From Streptomyces sp. KL109B (GTDB lineage: Bacteria; Actinomycetota; Actinomycetes; Streptomycetales; Streptomycetaceae), in assembly GCF_030766935.1 (NCBI RefSeq), contig NZ_JASERL010000013.1, forward strand, positions 186,001 through 250,000: a DNA stretch of 64,000 bases. The letters run 5' to 3'. A model generated the notes under the pieces. That model made no database searches. It had not been told where the DNA came from and worked only from the letters and a program-made list of their open reading frames with translations. The position numbers were made by a program, and so were the translations under genes. Positions 31,600 through 40,861 of this stretch are shown piece by piece (position 1 is the stretch's first letter; every line of letters begins with the position of its first letter).

Positions 31600-33486
31600 T
31601 CAACCGCCGGACGGCCCCCGGCCCGACAACACCTCCCCATACGCCTGCATAAGATCCGGCAACCGCAACGTCGCCAAGTCATCCCTCGTGGGCTCAACCG
31701 TGTACCCGGTCAACCGCAAATCGCGATACGCACACGACTTCTCGTACAGCGTCCGCAGGAACCTCCCGTTGCCCAACTCGTCGATCCACCCCTGATCGAC
31801 CACATGCCCGGCGATGGACCGCAACTCGTCCAACGCCTCCTCGTCCCACACATCCCCGTTCTCCCCGGCCAACACCTCACCGATCGACGTGAGTTCGAGC
31901 GGCCGGTACGACGGAAAGTCGACCCGCGTCGTGAACCGCGACGACAGCCCGGGATTCGCCGCGAGCAGCCGGTCCATCCCCTCCGGGTACCCGGCGAGAA
32001 TGACAACAAGATGGTCCCGGTTGTCCTCCGCCCGCTTCAACAACACCTGAAGCGCCTCGTCCCCGTACGCGTCGCCCTTCCCGTAACCGGAATTGGACAA
32101 CGCATACGCCTCATCGACGAACAGCACCCCACCCAAAGCCGAGTCGATCAACTCATTCGCCTTGACCGCCGTCTGCCCCAAATACTCGCCGACCAGATCC
32201 GCCCGCTGCGCCTCCACCAGGTGGTCCCCGCCCAGCAGCCCCAGCGCGTAGAACACCCGCCCAAGGATCCGCGCCACGGTCGTCTTCCCCGTCCCCGAAG
32301 GCCCGGAGAAGACGAAGTGCCGCTTCGGCGGCTGCACCGGAAGCCCCTGCCCGGACCGCAACCGCGCCATGTTCAATTGCGCGGACAGCGCCTTCACTTG
32401 ACGCTTCACGGGTTCGAGCCCCACCATCCGCTCCAGCTCGGTGAGCGCCTCCTCCAGGAGCACCGGATCCGTACTGGAGGCCGGCGGCGGCGCGGGCACC
32501 GGCACCACGGCCTTCTCCCGCACCATGTCGGCATCGTCCGAAGCCACCCCGGAGCCCGCACCCGAACCCGCCCCACCCGGCGCCGACAGCCCCGGATCGG
32601 ACACCTTCAGCCCCCGCCCGTCGCTCTCGTACAGCGGATCGCCCGGGTCCCCGTCGAGCCCGTCCTGATACCCCGTCATGGTCAGCGTCGTGAGGTCGGC
32701 CCCGTCGCCGAACTCCCCGTACCCGTCCGCCTCGGCGATCGCCGCGAGCCGCGCGGAGGTGTCCATGAACGCCGGGTCGACCCGGTGCACCGCCCGGTAC
32801 AGGGGGAGCGCCGCCGCCGAACGCCCGGTGCCCTCATGGGCCCTGGCCAGCCAGTAGCGCAACTCCTTGCGCTGCGGCTGCTCGCTGCGGCAGCGCATCA
32901 GGGCCGAGGAGAGCAGCGGCTCCGCCTGCCCGTACATCTCAAGGCGCACCCGCGCCATGCCGCCGAAGAGGCCCGCCTCGATGCCGAGCATCGCGTCGTC
33001 GGTCAACGGGTCGGTGTGCCGGACCAGTTGCTCCCAGTCCTTCACGAGGTACGAGCGGCAGGCGTGCAGGAACCGCACCTGCGGGTCCGCGTCGAACGGC
33101 GGCAGGGTGGCCAGCGCCCGGTCCAGGTCCGGGACATGGCGCCCGTCCAGCCAGTGCGAGGCGTGCGCGAGCAGCAGATCGCGCGGGTGCTCGAGCACCG
33201 GCTGCACCCACCAGCCCAGCCAGTACCAGGAGTTGAGCGTGCGCCGGTGCCGGGCGCGCTGCTCCCCGAACCGGTCGCGGTGCCGGAACATGCGCAGCAG
33301 CGAAGTCGTCGTGTCGACGCGCAGCGCGTGCAGCCCGAGCCAGCCGTCGGCCATCCCCGGATCCATCCGTACCGCCGCGCGGAATTCGTCCTCCGCCTGC
33401 GGATAGGCGCCCATGGTGTAGGCGTCGACGCCTCGCAGCCAGGCGAGGTCGGCCGGTCCGGCCTGTGCACCGGTGCCGAAGTCCAT
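31600..33486 (-). CDS. CbxX/CfxQ (EccA-like) AAA+ ATPase with N-terminal TPR-like domain
   Basis: A 628-residue cytosolic ATPase. Residues about 1-300 are helical TPR-like repeats (GADLTTL follows; early motifs YPQAEDEFRAAVRMDPGMAD). After a Pro/Ala-rich linker comes an AAA domain with Walker A GPSGTGKTT (about 394), Walker B GVLFVDEAYAL (about 450), sensor ILAGYPEGM and arginine finger region NPGLSSRFTTRVDFPSY. The organisation equals EccA of type VII secretion, but no ESX membrane genes or WXG100 substrates are in the window, so the role is uncertain. ATG at 33486 follows GGGGGAC; a GTG one codon earlier is possible. Confidence 0.88.
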   Translation of the reverse strand: MDFGTGAQAGPADLAWLRGVDAYTMGAYPQAEDEFRAAVRMDPGMADGWLGLHALRVDTTTSLLRMFRHRDRFGEQRARHRRTLNSWYWLGWWVQPVLEHPRDLLLAHASHWLDGRHVPDLDRALATLPPFDADPQVRFLHACRSYLVKDWEQLVRHTDPLTDDAMLGIEAGLFGGMARVRLEMYGQAEPLLSSALMRCRSEQPQRKELRYWLARAHEGTGRSAAALPLYRAVHRVDPAFMDTSARLAAIAEADGYGEFGDGADLTTLTMTGYQDGLDGDPGDPLYESDGRGLKVSDPGLSAPGGAGSGAGSGVASDDADMVREKAVVPVPAPPPASSTDPVLLEEALTELERMVGLEPVKRQVKALSAQLNMARLRSGQGLPVQPPKRHFVFSGPSGTGKTTVARILGRVFYALGLLGGDHLVEAQRADLVGEYLGQTAVKANELIDSALGGVLFVDEAYALSNSGYGKGDAYGDEALQVLLKRAEDNRDHLVVILAGYPEGMDRLLAANPGLSSRFTTRVDFPSYRPLELTSIGEVLAGENGDVWDEEALDELRSIAGHVVDQGWIDELGNGRFLRTLYEKSCAYRDLRLTGYTVEPTRDDLATLRLPDLMQAYGEVLSGRGPSGG

Positions 33487-33766
33487 CACGTCCCCCACAA
33501 ACCGTGCCCCCGATGAACCGCTCTGTCGAACCGTTCTGTGAACCGCTCTGTCATGGACGGGAGTTGTCACGATGCGGACAGCGAGCCGTCCGTAGGCCGC
33601 ACCGAGGGCATCGTACCTGCGGGGGTCAGGTGGGCCGTAGGGCGCGGGTCGGTCGGATCGGGGTCCGAAAGGGGGGATTCGGTGCAGGTGAGCGCCGTGT
33701 CGAATGGTGACCCAGGGTGAGCGAAGTGCGCCTCGGTGCGCTCGGGAAGGGGCATTGCGGGCAGAA

Positions 33767-33804
33767 CGAAGCCCCCGATCACGGGGGAACAACCGGGGGC
33801 TTCG
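33767..33804 (-). terminator. Hairpin terminator of the uridine-kinase-like gene
   Basis: CGAAGCCCCCG (33767-33777) pairs with CGGGGGCTTCG (33794-33804); read leftward it ends in TTCGTTCT. A competing inner hairpin CCCCCG-ATCA-CGGGGG uses the same left arm. The whole gene-free stretch 33487-33918 contains this, a GCGGCC-GGCCGC stem at about 33814-33831, and the ATPase gene's upstream region; no coding frame is convincing. Confidence 0.6.
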
Positions 33805-33918
33805 CGTCTGGAGGCGGCCCCGCAAGGCCGCACATTCAGAACGTAAGTCCTGTACGGCCCCTCGGTCAAGCAGAGTTGGGGCTCTCGTGCAAAGTGGCGG
33901 AAGGCTGTTTCCAGAGGT

Positions 33919-34560
33919 TCACCGCACCGCTGGCGGTTCATCACGGTGCGTGACGGCTGGCTTTGAGGGTTGGCGTCCACCGGGCCCTTCCCGCACCTCG
34001 TACCCCTCTGGACACTCGCGTACCAAAAGATGTGCGAAGGGGAAGGACGGGTTCTCTTCGAAGTGCTTTCGCTCCGCTGGGATCCAGCCGTCCCAGAACT
34101 CCCGCTGCGCCTCGCCGTCCCGCGCCCGCCCGCGCGCCCACGCCGCCTCGCGCGGCATGTCGAGCCACAGCAACACCGCGAGTTCCGGCCGCAGTTCGGC
34201 CCTTCCCGCCCCCACGCCCTCGATCAGGGCGACGTCCGCGGGCGGCAGTTCGGCCACGTCGGTGTAGCGGCGGGCGTGCCAGTCGTACGTCTCGTAGCGC
34301 GCGGCCTCGGCGCGGGAGAGCGGGTCGACGACCTGCGTGCGCAGCCGCTCGGTCCAGGCGAAGAGGGCGTCGTGGCTCGCGATGTCGTCGAGCCGCAGCA
34401 CGGGCGCCCCGCCGAGCGCCTCCGCGAGCCGCACCGCGAGCGTCGACTTGCCGGAACCCGCGTGCCCGTCGACGCCGACGAGCCGCGTGCGGCCGCAGGA
34501 GGGCGGCAGCCGGCGGATCCGCCCGGCCAGCTCGGACAGGGGCACATGGTGGTAGCTCAC
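33919..34560 (-). CDS. Uridine kinase-like P-loop NTPase
   Basis: A 213-residue P-loop kinase-like protein. Walker A is VDGHAGSGKSTLAVRL (about residues 29-44), followed by VLRLDDIASHDALFAW, a YDWHARRYTDV segment with the substrate-site Asp/His, and VALIEGVGAGRAEL as Walker B region. It belongs to the uridine kinase/phosphoribulokinase superfamily; the true substrate may be a nucleoside or other hydroxylated small molecule. Start GTG at 34560. Divergent from the C39 peptidase gene. Confidence 0.82.
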   Translation of the reverse strand: MSYHHVPLSELAGRIRRLPPSCGRTRLVGVDGHAGSGKSTLAVRLAEALGGAPVLRLDDIASHDALFAWTERLRTQVVDPLSRAEAARYETYDWHARRYTDVAELPPADVALIEGVGAGRAELRPELAVLLWLDMPREAAWARGRARDGEAQREFWDGWIPAERKHFEENPSFPFAHLLVRECPEGYEVREGPGGRQPSKPAVTHRDEPPAVR

Positions 34561-34619
34561 GGCCGCAAGGGTACGACGCGGCCCGGATCGGTTTCGCGCG
34601 CGCCGCCGCAGGTCATGCC

Positions 34620-34641
34620 AGTGGTGAAGACCAATATTGGT
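34620..34641. promoter_or_regulatory. DasR-like box overlapping a 12-bp palindrome
   Basis: AGTGGTGAAGACCAAT (34620-34635) fits the DasR-responsive pattern A-N-TGGT-NNNN-ACCA-N-T with intact half sites. It overlaps the perfect palindrome ACCAATATTGGT (34630-34641). The position is about 105-125 bp before the C39 peptidase start and 60-80 bp before the divergent kinase start. Confidence 0.45.
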
Positions 34642-34743
34642 GCGGCGGCGCGGGCCCGGAACGCTGGTGGAAATCCCGCCTCTGCGGCCATAGTTGGCGC
34701 ACTCCTCCACACCAGTTCGACCCGTCGACCGAGGGATCAGCCG

Positions 34744-36138
34744 ATGACCCGACCCGAAAGCGCGTCCCCCCTCTCCCGCAGAACCCTGCTCGCGGCGGCC
34801 GCGGGCGCCGCGCTCGCCACGACGGCCGCCGCGGTCCCCGCGCACGCCTCCGGCAACTCCCAGAACGCCACCCGGCCCGCGCAGAAGAAGGCGGCGCCCC
34901 GCCTCGTGGACAACCGCACCTGGACGTCGTACGCCGACTGGCTCTCCGGCACCGCGAACGGCACGCGCGCCCTCGACGGCGAGCGCCCCGGCGTGACGAT
35001 CGCCGCGCCCGCGGGCACACGGACGTACACCGATCCGCACCTCCACAAGAAGGCCGACTGGGAGTACGCCGAGTGGCTCTCCCCGGTTCATGCGCTCTCC
35101 GTACCCGCCACGGAGGTCGTCGCGTCCTGGAACGCGCGCACCCCCAAGGGCACCTGGATCCAGATCGAGCTCCAGGGCACGTACACGGACGGCGCCGAGA
35201 CGCCGTGGTACGTGATGGGCCGCTGGACGGCGGGCGACGACGAGAGCGCCGACATCCGCCGCACCTCGGTGGACGACCAGTCCGACGGGAAGTCGAGCAT
35301 CTGGACGGACACGTTCTCCATCGACGACACCGCCTCCGGCCTTCGCCTCGTCTCGTACCGGCTGCGGCTCACGCTGCTGCGCGCGCCGGGCTCCAAGGCG
35401 TCGCCCACGGTGTGGCGGCTCGGCGCCATGGGCTCGGACATCCCGGACCGCTTCACGGTGCCCGCGTCCGCGCCGGGGCTCGTCAAGGAGTTGAAGGTCC
35501 CGCGCTACTCGCAGAACATCCACGTCGGCCAGTACCCCGAGTACGACAACGGCGGCGAGGCCTGGTGCAGTCCCACGTCCTCGCAGATGATCATCGAGTA
35601 CTGGGGCCGCAGGCCGACGGCCGAGCAGCTGGCCTGGGTCGACCCGTCCTTCGCCGACCCACAGGTCTGCCACGCGGCACGTTATACGTATGACTACCAG
35701 TACGAGGGTTGCGGCAACTGGCCGTTCAACGCGGCGTACGCGGCGACGTACAAGGACATGCAGGGCGTCGTCACCCGTCTCGCCTCCCTGAAGGACCTGG
35801 AGACGCTGATCGCGGCCGGCATCCCGGCCATAACGTCCCAGTCGTTCCTCAAGTCGGAGCTGACCGGAGCGGGCTACGGCACGTCGGGACACCTGATGAC
35901 GGTCATCGGCTTCACCGCCGACGGCGATGTGATCGCCAACGACCCGGCCTCGCCCAGCGACGAGGCGGTCCGCCGCGTCTACAACAGGCGCGAGTGGGAG
36001 AACATCTGGCTGCGCACCAAGCGCTACAACGCCGACGGCAAGGTCGTCTCCGGCACGGGCGGCGTCTGCTACCTGTACTTCCCGGCCCAGCCGACCGACA
36101 GGCAGCGCAAGGCGCTGGCGGCGGTGGGCGTGCGCTGA
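34744..36138 (+). CDS. Secreted C39-like cysteine peptidase, probable Tat substrate
   Basis: A 464-residue exported protein. The signal has SRRTLLAAAAGAALATTAAA, ending near AHA (about residue 36); the twin arginine plus following hydrophobic stretch suggest Tat export. A middle beta-rich domain (about 60-240) is followed by a peptidase_C39-like domain. Its candidate catalytic Cys is in GGEAWCSPTSSQM (about 273), His in SGHLMTVIGF (about 382) and Asp in ANDPASP (about 399). ATG at 34744 is chosen since translation further upstream crosses the promoter. A DasR-like box upstream would place it with chitin-degradation enzymes. Confidence 0.88.
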   Translation: MTRPESASPLSRRTLLAAAAGAALATTAAAVPAHASGNSQNATRPAQKKAAPRLVDNRTWTSYADWLSGTANGTRALDGERPGVTIAAPAGTRTYTDPHLHKKADWEYAEWLSPVHALSVPATEVVASWNARTPKGTWIQIELQGTYTDGAETPWYVMGRWTAGDDESADIRRTSVDDQSDGKSSIWTDTFSIDDTASGLRLVSYRLRLTLLRAPGSKASPTVWRLGAMGSDIPDRFTVPASAPGLVKELKVPRYSQNIHVGQYPEYDNGGEAWCSPTSSQMIIEYWGRRPTAEQLAWVDPSFADPQVCHAARYTYDYQYEGCGNWPFNAAYAATYKDMQGVVTRLASLKDLETLIAAGIPAITSQSFLKSELTGAGYGTSGHLMTVIGFTADGDVIANDPASPSDEAVRRVYNRREWENIWLRTKRYNADGKVVSGTGGVCYLYFPAQPTDRQRKALAAVGVR

Positions 36139-36166
36139 CCGCGCACCGATGAGCCGGACCGCCCAC

Positions 36167-36209
36167 CGCGGTCTCCTTACGTAGAGACGCTCTACGTAAG
36201 GAGACCGCG
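36167..36209. promoter_or_regulatory. Perfect 20-bp inverted repeat abutting a start codon
   Basis: Bases 36167-36186 and 36190-36209 are exact reverse complements with a 3-nt ACG loop. The right arm contains the AAGGAG ribosome site of the next gene and ends one base before its ATG at 36210. It could be an operator (inner TACGTAGAG-ACG-CTCTACGTA dyad, TetR-like), an RNA hairpin that hides the ribosome site, or the terminator of the upstream peptidase gene. Confidence 0.8.
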
Positions 36210-36692
36210 ATGCGGCAGCGCAACACCAACGACCCCGCCCTCCGCGCACTCGCCCCGCTCGTCGGCGACTGGCACCAGTGGGCGCTCCCCGGCGGGTCCA
36301 CGCGCATCGGGCCGATCCCCACCTCGTACGCCTGGACACCGGACGGCGGCTTCCTCGTGCAGCGCGCCGACCTCCCGCCGGACCTCGTCCTCCCGGAGGG
36401 CTGGCGCGAACACCACCCGTTCCCGACCGTCGCCTACATCGGGTACGACGACGCGGCCGGGCACTTCACGATGCTCTACGCCGACGGGCGCGGCGTCTCC
36501 CGCGCGTACGGGCTGAGCCTGACCGAGGGCGAGCTGCGGATCTGGCGGTCAGCGCCCGACTTCCACCAGCGCTTCTCCGCCCGCTTCGACGCCTCGGGCG
36601 ACACCCTCACGGGGGCCTGGGAGGCGTCGAAGGACGGAGAGGCGTGGCACACGGACTTCGGGGTGGTGTACGAGCGGGTCGGCGGCCGGTGA
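36210..36692 (+). CDS. DUF1579-like hypothetical protein
   Basis: A 160-residue soluble protein with alternating beta strands typical of a lipocalin-like/DUF1579 barrel (LAPLVGDWHQWALPG, SYAWTPDGGFLVQRAD, VAYIGYDDAAGHFTMLYAD, TLTGAWEASKDGEAW). No catalytic motif is evident and function is unknown. Translation should be strongly affected by the 20-bp inverted repeat ending at base 36209. It converges on the M1 peptidase gene with a 9-bp gap. Confidence 0.75.
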   Translation: MRQRNTNDPALRALAPLVGDWHQWALPGGSTRIGPIPTSYAWTPDGGFLVQRADLPPDLVLPEGWREHHPFPTVAYIGYDDAAGHFTMLYADGRGVSRAYGLSLTEGELRIWRSAPDFHQRFSARFDASGDTLTGAWEASKDGEAWHTDFGVVYERVGGR

Positions 36693-36701
36693 CGGCCGGG
36701 G

Positions 36702-38192
36702 TCAGCCGGTGACGACCGGGTTGACCACCCAGTCCGGGTGGCCGGGCATCGGCGGCGTCTTGGAGCCGTACAGCCAGGGACGCAGGAAGTCCGACAGGTC
36801 GTGGCCCGCGACCTTCGAGGCGAGCGCGATGTAGTCGGCCGTGGACGCGGTCTTCCCCCGGTACTGCGTGACCCACGCCCGCTCGATCCTCCCGAAGGTC
36901 TCCGCGCCGACCTGCGCGCGCAGCGCGTACAGGACGAGCGCCGAGCCGTCGTAGCGCATGCGCTTGAAGAGGTTCGGCTCGGTGGGCTCGGCGGGCGCGC
37001 CGTAGTCGTGGCGCCACTGGTCGTGGTTCTCGTAGGCCGTCTTCATGGCGGCCTCGAAGCTGTCGCCGCCGTGCTCCTCGGAGTACCAGCGCTCGTAGAA
37101 GCGGGCGTGGCCCTCGCTGAGCCACAGGTCGGACCACGTGGCGATGCCGACGCTGTCGCCGAGCCACTGGTGGGCCAGCTCGTGCACGAGATTGCGCTCG
37201 GCGTCGACCTTGGTGCCGAGCAGGTCCGCCTTCGGGACGAGCGACAGCGTCTGCGTCTCCAGGGCGACGCCGAGGTCCGTGTCGCCGACGAGGACGCCGT
37301 ACCGGTTGAAGGGGTACGGGCCCAACTTCTCCCGCAGCCACGCCAAATGGTCGGGCGTGAGGTCGCGGTACTGCTTCGTCGGCGCGACGAGGTCGTCCGG
37401 CACGACATCGCGCAGCGGCAGCCCGTCGGGGCCCGTGCCGTCGATCAACTGGAACTTACCAATGGCCAGTTGGACCAGCTGCGTCGCGAGCGGCTGCTCG
37501 GAGTCGTACGTCCAGCGGACCCGCCCGTCGCCCTGCTCGGCGCGGTCCACGAGGCGCCCGTTCGCGACGGCCGTCCGGTCGGCGGGGGTCGTCACGCGGA
37601 ACGTGATGGGGGCACGCCGGCTCGGGTGGTCGTTCGACGGGAAGATCATCTTGGCGCCGTTGGGCTGCGGGTACAGGACCGTGCCGTCCGGCGTCGGGAT
37701 CCAGCCGTAGTCCTCGATCGCGTCGTCGCGGTGCCGCACCTGCGTCGGGTCGGCGGTGTACCTGACCCGCACGGTGAAGGAACTGCCCTTGGGTATCGCG
37801 GACTTGGGCGTGACGATCAGCTCGTCGCCCTCGCGCCTGGTCTGCGCGGCGCTCCCGTTCACGGTCACCGAGCGCAGCTCGTTCCCCGCGAAGTCGAGGT
37901 CGAAGCGGGAGAGCGCCTGGGTGGCGGTGGCCTTGACGGTGGTCGCGGCGGCGAACGGGGTGCGCGGCGCCTGCCAGTCGAAGTCGAGCGTGTAATGGCG
38001 CACCGTGTAGCCGCCGTTGCCGTCGAGCGGGAACATCGGGTCGCCGAGGCCCGCGGCGCCCGGCGTCGGGGTCTCGGTCGCCGCCCGGGAGACGGCTGCC
38101 GGGCCGGTCAGCGCCGCGGTGACGGTGATCGCGGCGGCGAGGGCGAGACGGGTTCTGCGGCGGGGTGTCCGGTACGTACTGAGCGGGCTCAT
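36702..38192 (-). CDS. Secreted M1-family metallopeptidase
   Basis: A 496-residue zinc peptidase with an N-terminal signal (RRRTRLALAAAITVTAALTG, cleavage near SRA, about 37). The zinc motif is HELAHQW (about 335-341) with the third ligand in LSEGHARF about 18 residues later. In place of the classic GAMEN exopeptidase loop it has ALETQT, seen in the short actinobacterial M1 group. The long C-terminal helical domain of PepN-type enzymes is absent. Likely an extracellular aminopeptidase helping peptide nutrition. ATG at 38192. Confidence 0.92.
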   Translation of the reverse strand: MSPLSTYRTPRRRTRLALAAAITVTAALTGPAAVSRAATETPTPGAAGLGDPMFPLDGNGGYTVRHYTLDFDWQAPRTPFAAATTVKATATQALSRFDLDFAGNELRSVTVNGSAAQTRREGDELIVTPKSAIPKGSSFTVRVRYTADPTQVRHRDDAIEDYGWIPTPDGTVLYPQPNGAKMIFPSNDHPSRRAPITFRVTTPADRTAVANGRLVDRAEQGDGRVRWTYDSEQPLATQLVQLAIGKFQLIDGTGPDGLPLRDVVPDDLVAPTKQYRDLTPDHLAWLREKLGPYPFNRYGVLVGDTDLGVALETQTLSLVPKADLLGTKVDAERNLVHELAHQWLGDSVGIATWSDLWLSEGHARFYERWYSEEHGGDSFEAAMKTAYENHDQWRHDYGAPAEPTEPNLFKRMRYDGSALVLYALRAQVGAETFGRIERAWVTQYRGKTASTADYIALASKVAGHDLSDFLRPWLYGSKTPPMPGHPDWVVNPVVTG

Positions 38193-38377
38193 CGGGAACC
38201 TTCCGGTCGGACGGAACGCGTCGCAATATGGGACGCGTCACAGCGCGGCCCGGTTGTACGTGACCAAGCTCTCGGCCGCGCGGCGGCGATCCGGTGGCAT
38301 GGTGGAGAAGGCGCCGGAGGGGGTCCGGGCGCCGCCGGGGGAGCCAGGACCAGCACCGCGACCCGAGCGAGACACCC

Positions 38378-38533
38378 ATGACCGCAAGCTCTGCCACCGC
38401 CGCTTCCGCCGCCGCCCCTCGCGCCCGCACCGGCGGCCCCGACGACAACGGGCCCAAGATCCTCGAACACGTCCTGGGCTGGACCTTCGTCGTGGTCCTC
38501 GCGATGCTCGTCACCCAGCTCGGCTGGATGTGA
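38378..38533 (+). CDS. SCO1431-type small membrane protein
   Basis: A 51-residue protein. About 25 polar Ala/Thr/Gly-rich residues precede GPKILEHVLGWTFVVVLAML, a single membrane helix that ends the protein with VTQLGWM. The pattern matches a small conserved Streptomyces family (SCO1431, by recall) of unknown function. Start ATG at 38378; a longer in-frame start gives only an arginine-rich tract. It lies 55 bp before the TetR gene. Confidence 0.72.
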   Translation: MTASSATAASAAAPRARTGGPDDNGPKILEHVLGWTFVVVLAMLVTQLGWM

Positions 38534-38588
38534 CCGAGGCGTCTGCCATACTGCGGCATCCGCCAGGAGTCCGAGACCAGGGCCGCAC

Positions 38589-39248
38589 GTGAACACCAGC
38601 GACACCAGCGACACAAGCGACACCAGCCACCAGCGGGCCGCGCACGGCACCGACCGCTCCACCGCCCGCCGCGCCGAACTCATCGCCATCGGCCGCAAGT
38701 TGTTCGCCGACACGTCCTACGACGCGCTGTCCATGGACGACATCGCACAGCACGCGCGCGTGGCCAAGGGGCTGATCTACTACTACTTCAAGTCCAAGCG
38801 CGGCTACTACCTGGCGATCATCGAGGAGTCCGTCGGCGAACTCGTCGACGGCGCGAGCAGCGTCGGCGACCTGGCCCCCGTCGAGCGCGTGCACCGCACC
38901 GTGGACGGCTATCTGCGCTACGCGGAGCGGAACCAGGCGGCGTACCGCACGATCGTCACGGGCGGCGTCGGCTTCGACGCCCAGGTGCAGGCCATCAGGG
39001 ACGGGGTGCGCGACGCGCTGATCGACACCATCGCCAGGGCCGCGTACGGGACGCCCGAGGTGCCGCGCCTGGCGCGGACGGCGCTGCTCGGCTGGCTGTG
39101 CGGCGTGGAGGGCATCACGCTCGACTGGATCGGCCACCAGGAGCTCGACCGGGGCCGGGTGCGCGCCCTGTTGGTCCGCACCCTCGGTCATACCCTGCGC
39201 GTGATCGAGGAGTTCGAGCCCTCGTACCCCGCGCCGGTGCTCCCCTGA
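38589..39248 (+). CDS. TetR-family transcriptional regulator
   Basis: A 219-residue repressor. The N-terminus has a short repeat-derived tract of S-D-T triplets (DNA GACACCAGC repeats at about 38594-38632). A TetR helix-turn-helix follows at about 30-75 (LSMDDIAQHARVAKGLIYYY), then the helical ligand domain. GTG start at 38589. It lies between the small membrane protein and the convergent chitinase; the target is unknown. The TACGTAGAG dyad at 36167-36209 is the only strong dyad of suitable form nearby, 2.4 kb away. Confidence 0.88.
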   Translation: MNTSDTSDTSDTSHQRAAHGTDRSTARRAELIAIGRKLFADTSYDALSMDDIAQHARVAKGLIYYYFKSKRGYYLAIIEESVGELVDGASSVGDLAPVERVHRTVDGYLRYAERNQAAYRTIVTGGVGFDAQVQAIRDGVRDALIDTIARAAYGTPEVPRLARTALLGWLCGVEGITLDWIGHQELDRGRVRALLVRTLGHTLRVIEEFEPSYPAPVLP

Positions 39249-39271
39249 CCCGTACGGGACAGGGGAGCACC
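39236..39271. terminator. Bidirectional hairpin terminator
   Basis: GGTGCTCCCCTG (39236-39247) pairs exactly with CAGGGGAGCACC (39260-39271); the loop itself contains the palindrome CCCGTACGGG. It overlaps the TetR stop codon and lies 20 bp before the stop of the convergent chitinase gene. Confidence 0.8.
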
Positions 39272-39290
39272 ATGGCGCTTGCCGTTCGGG

Positions 39291-40532
<1,242 letters not shown>

Positions 40533-40589
40533 CGTGTCTCCTCGTGGGGGAGGGGAGCGTGGGGTTCGTGCTGTGGACCTGCGCGCCGC

Positions 40590-40632
40590 ACATTAGAAGG
40601 ACTAGACCAGTGGGGTCAATGGTCCGAACCAA
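40590..40632 (-). promoter_or_regulatory. Second chitinase promoter with two DasR-like boxes
   Basis: Minus strand order: TTGGTTCGGACCA (40632-40620), TTGACC (-35, 40619-40614), CTGGTCTAGTCCTT (40610-40597), TAATGT (-10, 40595-40590), spacer 18 bp. This matches 23545-23587 box by box. The remaining gap to 40861 is gene-free and includes an AT-richer stretch (AAAAAACTTTGGAG, GTTAACTAG) likely to hold the promoter of the acyl-CoA dehydrogenase gene. Confidence 0.8.
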
Positions 40633-40861
40633 TTTCGGCGCCGTCTGGAGTCTCGGAGGGGGCGCGAAAAAACTTTGGAGTAAGCGGTCGTTAACTAGTG
40701 ACGAGGCGCTCCGTTTCGGGAATACTCAACACGCCGCAGCCGCGTGGTCTGCGCTTTCCGTGATCCGGAGGGGCAGCATCGGCTCGGCAGTGACCACCCG
40801 GCGCCGCCCGCCCACCCGGCGGTCGTCGCCGCAGTGCCCGCCCAGGGAGGAGAGCGTCGCC

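Noticed and set aside
31600..33486. Type VII (ESX) secretion locus based on the EccA-like ATPase
   Set aside because: No WXG100 pair, EccB-E, mycosin or PE/PPE-like genes are nearby; CbxX-type ATPases also occur alone.
33700..33900. Possible tRNA or small RNA gene around the GC hairpins
   Set aside because: No cloverleaf, no T-arm GGTTCGA-type sequence; the hairpin with trailing T residues is better explained as a terminator on the minus strand.
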